Shown here: positions 4,944 through 11,222 of the stretch, one piece after another
Position numbering within the stretch: position 1 is the first letter of the stretch
Layout: every line of letters starts with the position of its first letter
Assembly (NCBI GenBank): GCA_023449855.1
Contig: JAEXHR010000145.1
Coordinates: 1 to 12,488, forward strand
Direction of reading: 5' to 3'
Source of the DNA: Pseudomonadota bacterium
Lineage (GTDB): Bacteria; Pseudomonadota; Alphaproteobacteria; Rhizobiales; Xanthobacteraceae
DNA length: 12,488 nt
Translations under genes and position numbers: made by a program
Notes under the pieces: generated by a model
Database searches by the model: none
What the model saw: the letters and a program-made list of their open reading frames with translations, nothing else
What the model was told of the DNA's origin: nothing

Positions 4944-6040
4944 GCCGCCAGTTTGGAAACTTTGCGCTTTTGATCCAACGCTCGGCGAGCGCCGTTCAGC
5001 CGGCTGATGAAGCTTGGCGACCATCGATCAGCTGCCGAGATGTGTATTTCGATGGCGGCTCGCTCGACGGTTGAAACGAATTCCTCGATCGATGGCCGAC
5101 TTTCTGGCCCGTAGAGGGTGCGTCCGGTCGTCGGATCGGGATCCAGAATTGCACAGATTGCCCCTAGAAGGCTCCGGCGTTTTCGAATGCTGCCGGTTGC
5201 GAGAGGATGAAGTCCGTCGCTTTCGTAGAAGTCCTGCGGAAGGTAGCCCGGGGTAATGGCAGGGCAGCTGAAGGCGTTCAGCGGGATGTTGGTTCGCGTG
5301 TACCCCCAGTAATTTCGACAGAGAATTCCGGCAATGTCATCCACCTCATTCAGGAGCTGCGCGCCGGAGGTGAAGTTGAAACGAAACTGATCTGGTGTTC
5401 GACCGGACAGTGCTGCCAGGATTTCGGCTTCGAGAGCAATCACCCGGTCCCAGGCGTCTAGCATAGATGATGGGGCATCGAGGGCGGCGCGCATAGACCG
5501 CTCGAGCGGTCGCCAGCACTCACCACAAACGAGGCGCACGCAGTTCGTTGCGGTGCGGATGACTGTCCAGTTGTAGGCGCCACAGATGTTGCACCGCTCT
5601 TCTAACGGCCATCGATGTTTGTGGCAGAAGGTTTGCGGCGCGAGGGCCCAGCATTGTCTGAAGTATGCTGGCCTTGCATTGGCCAGGTCTTCAGCCAGAC
5701 AACGGTTGCACCAGGCAACGCGCACGCAGGGGATAACCGAAGAGGTTGCTAGGCCGATTCCCGTTGGGGGATAGAGCCAGGCGACGAATTCTTTCCGCAT
5801 CGCCTTGTATCGACGACGAAGGGCGTTTCCGGCCAACTGCCTAGTCTCAACTTTGAACGCTGCCGATGCCCATGCAAGCCATGCAACCGAAGGACAGTAA
5901 TCCGGGTTGTGTTGACGCCAGGATCGACGAAATAGACGGGGCCCGTCAGACGATCTGACGATAGTTGGTCGCCCCTTCGTTCTGCGTTCACTCCAGGAAC
6001 TGAGGAGCTCGTCTGGAAAAGGGAGCGGGTGCGCTATCAT
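4922..6040 (-). CDS. tniQ: TniQ family transposition protein
   Basis: TniQ/TnsD-family proteins help choose the target and assemble the transposase-ATPase complex. The N-terminus reads MIAHPLPFPDELLSSWSERR, the typical family opening (P-x-P-x-DE-x-L-x-SW). Zinc-finger ligands are visible as CNRC at 111-114, CHKH at 139-142 and CNIC at 150-153. The C-terminal half is poorly conserved. The chosen ATG at 6040 gives an ATGA overlap with the tniB stop; an in-frame GTG at 6052 would add four residues (MPTA) and is less likely. The product has 372 residues, close to TniQ of Tn5053. It ends 112 nt from arsH, with which it is convergent. Confidence 0.87.
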   Translation of the reverse strand: MIAHPLPFPDELLSSWSERRTKGRPTIVRSSDGPRLFRRSWRQHNPDYCPSVAWLAWASAAFKVETRQLAGNALRRRYKAMRKEFVAWLYPPTGIGLATSSVIPCVRVAWCNRCLAEDLANARPAYFRQCWALAPQTFCHKHRWPLEERCNICGAYNWTVIRTATNCVRLVCGECWRPLERSMRAALDAPSSMLDAWDRVIALEAEILAALSGRTPDQFRFNFTSGAQLLNEVDDIAGILCRNYWGYTRTNIPLNAFSCPAITPGYLPQDFYESDGLHPLATGSIRKRRSLLGAICAILDPDPTTGRTLYGPESRPSIEEFVSTVERAAIEIHISAADRWSPSFISRLNGARRALDQKRKVSKLAAIWSLRR

Positions 6041-6960
6041 GGCCGTCGGCACCGGGCGGCTCTCCTGCCTCCGGCAGTGACCTGCATGGAAACCAGGGGA
6101 AGTAGCAATTGCTCATCGTCGAAACTGTCGGCATCGATCATCTCGCGGCCGCTACGGATAGCTGCGATGGCAACCGCTTCCATCAATCGAAAAATTCGGC
6201 CCGTGACCCCATCGGTAAGCGCAAGGACTCGTCGACGCACCTGGTCATCGTCGAGGTGGGAAGGACGCCTCAGGGGAAGCAATCCAGCGAAGCTGGCCAA
6301 CAACTGGCGCAATGCATGATCGTTGCGCCAGGCGATCAATTCCAGGGCGCCAAACCGATCTGCAAGGTTCGGGTCAGTGAGCACGGCGATCCGTGCGTCT
6401 TCCGTGCCCGCGCAGACAATGGGAATTCTAAGATCGTTGGTGAGGAAGCGGATGGTGTTGAGAAAGATGCGTTGCTGCCTCGGCGTCCCGGCGAGCATCT
6501 TGTCGACCTCGTCCAGCACGAGAATGCGGGCGCCGAATTCCGCGAGGGTGCGTCTCGCCAGAGCGCGCAGTGTGCGAAGTGATAGATGGCCGAACTCGGC
6601 GTAGTTCATGGCCAGCATGAGCTCGGTATAAAACTCCTCCTCGGTTGGCTCTGGCGGCATCTGAACTGAAACGACCGGCATGACGGTGATGCCAGCCCGT
6701 TCGTCGAACGCGGGGGCATGAAGTTCCGAGAAGCGGCTGAGGATTTCGCTTTTGCCCATGCCGGTTGATCCGAACAGGAGCAGGCATGGCATGCGTCCGC
6801 GCTTGGGATAGGCCAGAAGATCTTCGAGCTGGCTCAACGCCGCCTCTGATTGCGGAAGGCCCATCCAACGGTCACGGCGTAGCCAATCGATCCTGGTTTC
6901 GTCGGGATAGTCCGCCTGGTCGCGATAGGCCGGAAACAGATGTTGGTTGAGAACAGTCAT
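6037..6960 (-). CDS. tniB: TniB, AAA+ ATPase transposition regulator
   Basis: TniB (TnsC/MuB/IstB-like) is a nucleotide-dependent DNA-binding ATPase that marks target DNA and activates TniA. In the 307-residue product, Walker A is GSTGMGKS (64-71) and Walker B is ILVLDE (146-151). IVCAGTEDA (181-189) fits a sensor-I strand, and DRFGALEL (201-208) carries the arginine typical of this family. The N-terminal segment with RIDWLRRDRWMGLPQS is also characteristic of TniB. The start overlaps the tniA stop by ATGA, and the end overlaps the tniQ start by ATGA. The three genes are therefore one translationally coupled operon. No defect in key residues was seen. Confidence 0.92.
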   Translation of the reverse strand: MTVLNQHLFPAYRDQADYPDETRIDWLRRDRWMGLPQSEAALSQLEDLLAYPKRGRMPCLLLFGSTGMGKSEILSRFSELHAPAFDERAGITVMPVVSVQMPPEPTEEEFYTELMLAMNYAEFGHLSLRTLRALARRTLAEFGARILVLDEVDKMLAGTPRQQRIFLNTIRFLTNDLRIPIVCAGTEDARIAVLTDPNLADRFGALELIAWRNDHALRQLLASFAGLLPLRRPSHLDDDQVRRRVLALTDGVTGRIFRLMEAVAIAAIRSGREMIDADSFDDEQLLLPLVSMQVTAGGRRAARCRRP

Positions 6961-8615
6961 CCGCGTTCCTCGATGTCGAACGGCACAACCCTTTCGGTGT
7001 CAGCAGGCGGATCGGGCGGTTTTGGTAGGCGGGGTTCGGTTGGCGCAATGACCGGTGCTCCCGCGCTCAAGGCATAAACGGTTCGCTGCGCGGCTTTGCG
7101 AGCCGTCTTGGTCCGAGCGATGGCGTCGCGAACGATGGTCCGTTGCTCTTTGACCATCTCGAAAATTTGATGCTCATCAAGCGCCAGTCGGCCGCGCTCC
7201 CGTAGAGCCTTCACAGCCGCATCATGCTCGAATTTCGTGATTGCCGGACGCCGCCGGTCCCGAAGAGGAACGGTCAGATGTTCGCCGTCTGACAGCTCCA
7301 GATAAACCGCCGAGAGATTGAGCGGGTTATATTTTACAGGCCGCTTTCGATCAGTGCTCACCGCGAGCGCGGCCAATGTTCCATGCCAGTAGAAGGCGTG
7401 AAACAGCTCAATCCCTTCGCGCCGGACTTTGCGCATCTCGAAAGGCAGAAAATTCAGAAGGAAGGCTGCGTCATTGATCGGGTACCGTAGCGGCGTCGGC
7501 CGTTTCGCCAGCGCGTCATGCCAAGCGGTCAGGGGCGGAACTCCCAATTCGCCATGGATCGTCCCGTGGTAGACTGCGATCTGGAGCGTGAGCCATCTCT
7601 CGAACTCCGGGAGGGTAAGGCAAGCCTTCCCCTCAGCGTTATAGTCGCCCTTCGCCTTTACGTTGGAGAAGGTGGTGCCGGGAAGGAGGTGTATCTCACC
7701 GACGGTCGTACCGATCAGCCGCTCGATATGGCCCCCGTAGTGGGGCGTCCGCACCGGTCGATATATCAGCTCGATGCCGTGTTGGCGGCAGCCCCGGTTG
7801 AGCGCCAGAGAGTGGAATTCCTTGGCATTATCGAGATGAAGGGCGTCGGGAATCCCCGCGACAGGATACTCGACACGGTCAAGATCCCTTTCCTGCAACC
7901 ATGCGGTCTTTGGGAGAACAGCGTGGCGGATTGCCATACCAACAGACGTTGCTGATGGGTGCTCCAAAGAGACATAGAACCCGGGGATGGTGCGAGTGGC
8001 CACGTCGATCTGGAGCGTGAGGATCGGCCGGCCAAGCGGCCTGCGGAAATGCTCATCGACGATGATGACGTCAGCAGGAGTGTGGTCCATCTGGACGACA
8101 TGGAGCGGATACTCAGCGTCGAATGAGCGGGTGACAGGGCGGAAGCGATCCGCAGCGGCCTTTGCTCCGTCGCGCGCCGCGATGCTTCGTTTAGCATCGA
8201 CCTCACGCGCCCGAGCGACAATCGTGTTACGTGAAGGCGCTTCGATGCCTTCCGATTGGCAGGCGTGTCTGACGCTTCGGACCAACTGTGCGAGCGACGG
8301 TTTAGGCCGTGCCAGATAGAAGCCGTCAATCTCCGCGCTTATTATGCCATCCAGTCTCGGGGATAGGCGGTGCTGACCTTTTGGAAAGCCCCTGCCTTGG
8401 TCAAGAAGGGAGCTCGCCACTGGTTTGGAGCGATATCGGCCGACCAGTTCGAAGATACGGCTGCGGTTAAGTCCGAGTTCCGCCGCTGCACATTCCACCG
8501 CAGCGCGGGTCAGTTTGGGCCGTTCGGTGAGGGGCCGAATGACCGCTTCGCGTTCACAAGCCTCCTGCCAGGCGGCAGGTGGGATCATTGTCAGAAGTGT
8601 GCCCAAATCGGCCAT
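6957..8615 (-). CDS. tniA: TniA, DDE-type transposase (TnsB/MuA-like)
   Basis: TniA cuts and joins the transposon ends. The 552-residue product has an N-terminal helix-turn-helix region (LTRAAVECAAAELGLNRSRIFELVGRY, about 35-61) and an rve integrase core. The catalytic acids are in VVQMDHTPAD (Asp177), ALHLDNAKEF (Asp262) and YGGHIERLIGT (Glu298), which gives the DX35E spacing. A C-terminal beta-rich domain follows (YNPLNLSAVYLEL), then a basic and proline-rich tail that may contact TniB. The length is close to the 559 residues of Tn5053 TniA. ATG at 8615 follows a GGGGATAGG stretch that can serve as ribosome-binding site. Upstream TACAAT (minus strand, 8669-8664) is a plausible -10 box. The gene is complete. 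Confidence 0.93.
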   Translation of the reverse strand: MADLGTLLTMIPPAAWQEACEREAVIRPLTERPKLTRAAVECAAAELGLNRSRIFELVGRYRSKPVASSLLDQGRGFPKGQHRLSPRLDGIISAEIDGFYLARPKPSLAQLVRSVRHACQSEGIEAPSRNTIVARAREVDAKRSIAARDGAKAAADRFRPVTRSFDAEYPLHVVQMDHTPADVIIVDEHFRRPLGRPILTLQIDVATRTIPGFYVSLEHPSATSVGMAIRHAVLPKTAWLQERDLDRVEYPVAGIPDALHLDNAKEFHSLALNRGCRQHGIELIYRPVRTPHYGGHIERLIGTTVGEIHLLPGTTFSNVKAKGDYNAEGKACLTLPEFERWLTLQIAVYHGTIHGELGVPPLTAWHDALAKRPTPLRYPINDAAFLLNFLPFEMRKVRREGIELFHAFYWHGTLAALAVSTDRKRPVKYNPLNLSAVYLELSDGEHLTVPLRDRRRPAITKFEHDAAVKALRERGRLALDEHQIFEMVKEQRTIVRDAIARTKTARKAAQRTVYALSAGAPVIAPTEPRLPKPPDPPADTERVVPFDIEERG

Positions 8616-8668
8616 GACCTATCCCCGACTGCTTCAGGGACTCGCCTTGCGTGGTCCAGTGTTATTGT

Positions 8669-8769
8669 AGCAAAATCGCGAAGTACACGCGAGACAGGCT
8701 TGGATTTTGCTGACAGATGGCGTTTGAAAACCCTGCGTTTCCCAGTCCTGTGTTTTGTTGATACCGACA
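8669..8769 (-). repeat. Candidate transposon right end: TGTC terminus and transposase-binding-like repeats upstream of tniA
   Basis: Read on the minus strand from 8769, the sequence begins TGTCGGTATCAACAAAACAC, and 48 bp further in it has TGTCAGCAAAATCC (from 8715). The shared core is TRTCARCAAAA (8763-8753 and 8715-8705). A third related copy, AGCAAAATC at 8669-8677, lies in the opposite orientation and pairs with 8703-8711. Tn5053/Tn7-like elements have ends starting TGT with several TniA-binding repeats within about 100-150 bp, so this placement just upstream of tniA fits. The terminus at 8769 is my best guess; if correct, the flanking five bases TGCAT (8770-8774) would be one half of the target duplication. 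Confidence 0.4.
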
Positions 8770-8794
8770 TGCATCCCGGCGGAGGGCAGGGCAT

Positions 8795-8917
8795 TTGGAC
8801 ACTGAAAAGACGATATTCTGGTCATGGCAGAGCGATTTTGATGGGCGCGTGACGCGTGAGGCTATCTATGGGGTCGAACCGCACAGCTTCGACCAGATTG
8901 TCGCGCTGTCCAGATGA
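8795..8917 (+). pseudogene. Short reading frame resembling the start of a SWQSD-type TIR-like protein, overlapping the integrase start
   Basis: A TTG at 8795, preceded by GGAGG at 8781-8785 (9-nt spacing), opens a 40-codon frame beginning LDTEKTIFWSWQSDFDGRV. The phrase IFWSWQSD followed by a basic or TR segment is typical of the extreme N-terminus of bacterial TIR-like/nucleotide-binding proteins of the SWQSD type, which are often linked to anti-phage defence. The family normally continues for well over 100 residues. Here the frame leaves that pattern after about residue 24 and ends at 8917. Its TGA overlaps the integrase ATG (ATGA at 8914-8917). I read it as a truncated remnant that may still couple translation into the integrase, but a genuine small leader peptide is possible. 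The assignment rests on motif memory only. Confidence 0.4.
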
Positions 8918-10116
8918 GCCTCCCAGCGCCCATCAGCAGCCGGCGAGGCCGACAGGCCGTCGACCTCGCCTGGGAGGTGACCAAGCTGAACTGTCGATCG
9001 CCAATCACGATCAACGCCGAGCTGATCGCCGCCTATCAGGCGGCATCCTCGCCGCATTCCCTGCGCGCGCTTGCCAGCGACATCGAGGCGTTCGACCATT
9101 GGTGCCGCCGAAACGGGCGCGTGACCTCGCCGGCGACTCCCGAGACGGTCGCCGACTATCTCGATGCCCGGGCAGGGCAGGGGGCGAAACCCGCCTCGCT
9201 CGGTCGCTACAAGGCGTCGATCGCCAAGATCCACCAGCTGCTCGACATCAAGGATCCCACCCAGGCCGAGCTGGTCAAGCTGCGGCTCCGCGCGATCCGC
9301 CGGGAGAAGGGCAGCACGCAAGCCCAGGCGCGGCCGCTGCGGTTCAAGGGGCCGGTGCGCAATGTCGAGCGGGACGCACCCCGGGGGCTTAATGTGCGGG
9401 GGCTGCTTGAGGCCTGCGCGGATGATTTGCCGGGGCTCAGGAATCGGGCTTTGCTGTCGGTCGCCTACGACACGGGCTTGCGCGCCTCCGAGCTGGTCGC
9501 GGTCGAGGTCGAGCACATTGTGGACGCCATCGATCCCGAGGCGCGGCTGCTGACGATTTCGCGCAGCAAGGGCGATCAGGAGGGAAAGGGCGCGACCGCG
9601 TTCCTCAGCCCGCGCTCGGTGCGGGCGATCGCCGCCTGGACTGCGGCTGCCGACATCGAGGAGGGACCGCTGTTTCGCCGGGTGCAGGTGCGCCGCTACA
9701 AGGCGCGGGCCGCGGTCAAGGGGCGGCGGATCGAGACGATTTCTGGCCGCGAAAGCTGGGATCTGCGCAAGACATTGCCGAAGTCGGCGGTGCCGGCGCG
9801 CACCGAATATGATGTGGGAGAGGGGGCGTTGCACCCGGGTTCGATCGGGCCGATCTGGCGGGCAATGATCCGGCGCGCCTTCGACAAGGGCGCGCTGAGC
9901 GACCTCACCGCCGATGATCTGGCGCAGTTGCTCAAGGGCGTGAGCGCGCATTCGACGCGGGTGGGCTTGAACCAGGATCTGTTTGCGAGCGGCGAGGATC
10001 TGGCGGGGATCATGGATGCGCTACGCTGGAAGAGTCCCCGGATGCCGCTCGCCTATAATCGCAATCTGGCGGCAGAGCAGGGTGCCGCCGGCCGCTTGAT
10101 CGCGAAAATCGGGTGA
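8914..10116 (+). CDS. Tyrosine site-specific recombinase (phage integrase family)
   Basis: This complete 400-residue tyrosine recombinase should cut and rejoin DNA at specific attachment sites. An N-terminal SAM-like, core-binding domain spans roughly 37-115 (LIAAYQAASSPHSLRALASD onward). The catalytic set is present: Arg190 (DTGLRASEL), a lysine in ISRSKGDQEGKG (Lys219 or Lys225), His346 and Arg349 (SAHSTRVG), Trp372 and the nucleophile Tyr381 (RWKSPRMPLAYNRN). Between the lysine and the HxxR motif is a long stretch (about 250-310) rich in basic residues. The ATG at 8914 has no clear Shine-Dalgarno but overlaps the stop of the preceding 40-codon frame, which may supply ribosomes. No tRNA gene or obvious att core is next to it. 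The substrate and parent element are unknown. Confidence 0.9.
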   Translation: MSLPAPISSRRGRQAVDLAWEVTKLNCRSPITINAELIAAYQAASSPHSLRALASDIEAFDHWCRRNGRVTSPATPETVADYLDARAGQGAKPASLGRYKASIAKIHQLLDIKDPTQAELVKLRLRAIRREKGSTQAQARPLRFKGPVRNVERDAPRGLNVRGLLEACADDLPGLRNRALLSVAYDTGLRASELVAVEVEHIVDAIDPEARLLTISRSKGDQEGKGATAFLSPRSVRAIAAWTAAADIEEGPLFRRVQVRRYKARAAVKGRRIETISGRESWDLRKTLPKSAVPARTEYDVGEGALHPGSIGPIWRAMIRRAFDKGALSDLTADDLAQLLKGVSAHSTRVGLNQDLFASGEDLAGIMDALRWKSPRMPLAYNRNLAAEQGAAGRLIAKIG

Positions 10117-10221
10117 TTAGATCTTGAGCTGCGCACAATTAGGTATTTGTGACGGTGTTTGAAAATTCCGAGTGCGCCAGATCACGCGGATTAGCGTTCC
10201 AGCGAATGTCCTACGGAATCG

Positions 10222-10256
10222 GAAAAGAAAACCCGCCCGTCTTTTGACGGGCGGGC
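10222..10256 (-). terminator. Strong rho-independent terminator, minus-strand transcript
   Basis: CCCGCCCGTC (10232-10241) and GACGGGCGGG (10246-10255) form a perfect 10-bp GC-rich stem with a TTTT/AAAA tetraloop. On the minus strand the stem is followed by TTTTCTTTTCC, the expected uridine-rich tract. On the plus strand it is followed by CAAGGAAAGG, so it does not suit the integrase. The direction shows that something is transcribed leftward into this point. Confidence 0.85.
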
Positions 10257-10390
10257 AAGGAAAGGTGTCTACGTCTCACCGAGACTCCTTCGGGTCGCTG
10301 GCTGATGCTATGCCTTCGTGTTTCGGATTCAAGGCTAAACTAGCGGGGCTGAGCAGTTTCTCAGGCTGTGTACATCGCCGCGACCGACGA
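10222..10390 (-). ncRNA. Candidate small RNA of about 170 nt
   Basis: On the minus strand, TTGCGC (10426-10421) and CATATT (10402-10397) are spaced by 18 nt, giving an expected start near 10390. The transcript would end at the intrinsic terminator whose U-tract lies at about 10231-10221. No reading frame of reasonable size lies between. Stem elements along the strand are CTGAG-N6-CTCAG, GCCTT-N14-AAGGC and GTCTC-N3-GAGAC, followed by the terminator. A CGAAGGAG stretch, itself resembling a Shine-Dalgarno sequence, sits just before the GTCTC hairpin. I do not recognise any known RNA family. It would be transcribed divergently from the hemoglobin-hmp operon. Confidence 0.4.
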
Positions 10391-10396
10391 CCTGGA

Positions 10397-10426
10397 AATA
10401 TGCGCTAGCCTTGCGTTTATGCGCAA
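10397..10426 (-). promoter_or_regulatory. Candidate minus-strand promoter for the small RNA
   Basis: TTGCGC (-35-like) and CATATT (-10-like) are 18 nt apart on the minus strand. The -35 half overlaps the inverted repeat TTGCG-N6-CGCAA at 10411-10426. It is back-to-back with the region controlling the globin gene, so a regulator bound there could affect both directions. The hexamer matches are only moderate. Confidence 0.3.
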
Positions 10427-10457
10427 TCATGATCGATGTATTATCTATACATGATTG
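10424..10457 (+). promoter_or_regulatory. NsrR-like operator and overlapping outer inverted repeat upstream of the globin-hmp operon
   Basis: ATGTAT-N5-ATACAT (10436-10452) is a perfect palindrome with the half-sites and 5-nt spacing found in the E. coli NsrR site (two AAGATGYATTT arms around one base). NsrR is the nitric-oxide-sensing Fe-S repressor that controls hmp in many proteobacteria. A second inverted repeat, CAATCATG-N18-CATGATTG (10424-10457), surrounds it with a slightly different centre. TATTAT at 10439-10444, inside the palindrome, is a possible -10 box, so binding would block transcription. No nsrR gene lies in the window; the regulator's identity is inferred. Confidence 0.5.
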
Positions 10458-10468
10458 GAGCGCGAGTC

Positions 10469-10915
10469 GTGGACGGTGTCTCGAAAATCAGAGAAGAAGA
10501 GCTGACTCCTTTGGTGGAGGAATTTTACGCGCGGGTCCGCGCCGATCCCGCGCTTGGGCCGATTTTCAACGATGCGATCGATGACTGGCCGGAGCATCTT
10601 GGGAAGCTGACTGCGTTCTGGTCCTCCGTCATGCTCACCAGTGGCCGATACAAGGGGCAACCGGTGCCGGCCCATTTGAAGCATAAGGCCAGGATAACGC
10701 CCGCGCTGTTCGAGCGCTGGCTCGCACTCTGGGTTCAAACGACCAATGACAGGATGACGCCCGAAGCGGCAGCGGCGCTACAAGCGAAGGCGCGGCGCAT
10801 CGCCGAGAGCCTGCAACTGGCGATGTTCTTCCAACTGGAGGAACGGAGTGCTGCATCGGTCGCCAACGCGGAACGTAAGGATGCCATCGAGCGACCAGGG
10901 CAAACCCATGGCTGA
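10469..10915 (+). CDS. Group III truncated hemoglobin (trHbP)
   Basis: This small 2-on-2 heme globin probably binds O2/NO in the cytoplasm. I chose the GTG at 10469 because GGAG at 10457-10460 lies 8 nt upstream. An ATG at 10436 (11 residues longer) and one at 10451 fall inside the operator palindrome and lack a ribosome-binding site. Numbered from the GTG, the 148-residue product has B10 Tyr20 in EEFYARVRADPALGPIF, Trp51 in AFWSSVML, the proximal F8 His69 in PVPAHLKHK and FERWLALW (82-88), all matching Campylobacter Ctb-type globins. The tail after about residue 122 is extra and likely disordered. The stop overlaps the next gene by 8 nt. The context with hmp points to nitric oxide or nitrosative stress. 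Confidence 0.88.
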   Translation: MDGVSKIREEELTPLVEEFYARVRADPALGPIFNDAIDDWPEHLGKLTAFWSSVMLTSGRYKGQPVPAHLKHKARITPALFERWLALWVQTTNDRMTPEAAAALQAKARRIAESLQLAMFFQLEERSAASVANAERKDAIERPGQTHG

Positions 10916-11183
10916 AATCTTGCCTTACCGTTCCACGCCGGTGTTCAACCAGGACACTCTGCCGGCTGCCTTGCGCGCGCGACATGACACGAAGGCTGGT
11001 GTTTGGGGCGTGATCCGGGTTTTGGAGGGCGAACTCCGGCTAACCTACCTCGAGCCACCTTCGGAGATCGTCCTGACGCCTGACCAGCCTGGCTTGATTC
11101 TCCCTCAGCAACCGCATTTCGTAACGCCGACAGGGCCGATGAAGATGCAGGTGGATTTTTACGATCACATTCCCAAGCTCTGA
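10908..11183 (+). CDS. DUF1971 (YeaR/TehB-N-like) small cupin-like protein
   Basis: The ATG at 10908 gives a 91-residue protein beginning MAEILPYRSTPVFNQDTLPA and containing TKAGVWGVIRVLEGELRLTY, then PGLILPQQPHFVTPTGPMKM and ending VDFYDHIPKL. These are hallmarks of the DUF1971 family, a small beta-sandwich. The family occurs as the N-terminal part of some TehB tellurite-resistance proteins and alone as E. coli YeaR. The yeaR-yoaG operon responds to nitrate and nitric oxide through NarL and NsrR, which agrees with this gene's place between two hemoglobins. Its biochemical role is not known. The start overlaps the globin stop by 8 nt, so translation is probably coupled. An in-frame ATG at 10848 is deep inside the globin gene and is rejected. 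Confidence 0.85.
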   Translation: MAEILPYRSTPVFNQDTLPAALRARHDTKAGVWGVIRVLEGELRLTYLEPPSEIVLTPDQPGLILPQQPHFVTPTGPMKMQVDFYDHIPKL

Positions 11184-11222
11184 CATTCCGGGATTTTCAA
11201 CGCATTCAAAAAGGAGAAGTTG

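Larger units (their letters stand above)
4922..8769 (-). mobile_element. Transposition module and probable right arm of a Tni-type (Tn5053/Tn402/Tn7-like) transposon
   Basis: tniA-tniB-tniQ run on the minus strand in the order typical of Tn5053-like elements, with the transposase gene nearest a probable terminus at about 8769. In such elements cargo lies beyond tniQ toward the other end. The ars operon is placed exactly there and converges on tniQ. No tniR resolvase gene follows tniQ, unlike classical Tn5053/Tn402. The opposite end could not be located between IS6100 and arsR and may have been deleted. The module itself appears complete. Confidence 0.6.
10117..10468. other. 352-bp intergenic region: candidate minus-strand small RNA, terminator and overlapping palindromes
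   Basis: No plus-strand gene is credible here; the 78-codon frame at 10172-10408 has no ribosome-binding site and crosses the terminator hairpin. On the minus strand the sequence has a promoter-like pair (10426-10397), several small hairpins and a strong intrinsic terminator. Near the right edge are two overlapping inverted repeats ahead of the globin gene. The part from 10117 to about 10210 shows nothing I can assign. Confidence 0.6.

Noticed and set aside
4847..5074. Full 75-codon frame after arsH
   Set aside because: Most of it is antisense to tniQ; only the first part with its ribosome-binding site is considered as a remnant.
8866..9951. 361-codon minus-strand frame opposite the integrase
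   Set aside because: It mirrors the high-GC integrase gene, which has all catalytic motifs; the antisense product resembles nothing and is a GC-bias shadow.
10172..10408. 78-codon plus-strand frame in the intergenic region
   Set aside because: No ribosome-binding site, no recognisable protein features, and it crosses the terminator hairpin of the opposite strand.
10411..10426. TTGCG-N6-CGCAA as an FNR/NnrR box
   Set aside because: FNR/Dnr/NnrR sites have a 4-nt centre; here the centre is 6 nt, so the match fails on spacing.
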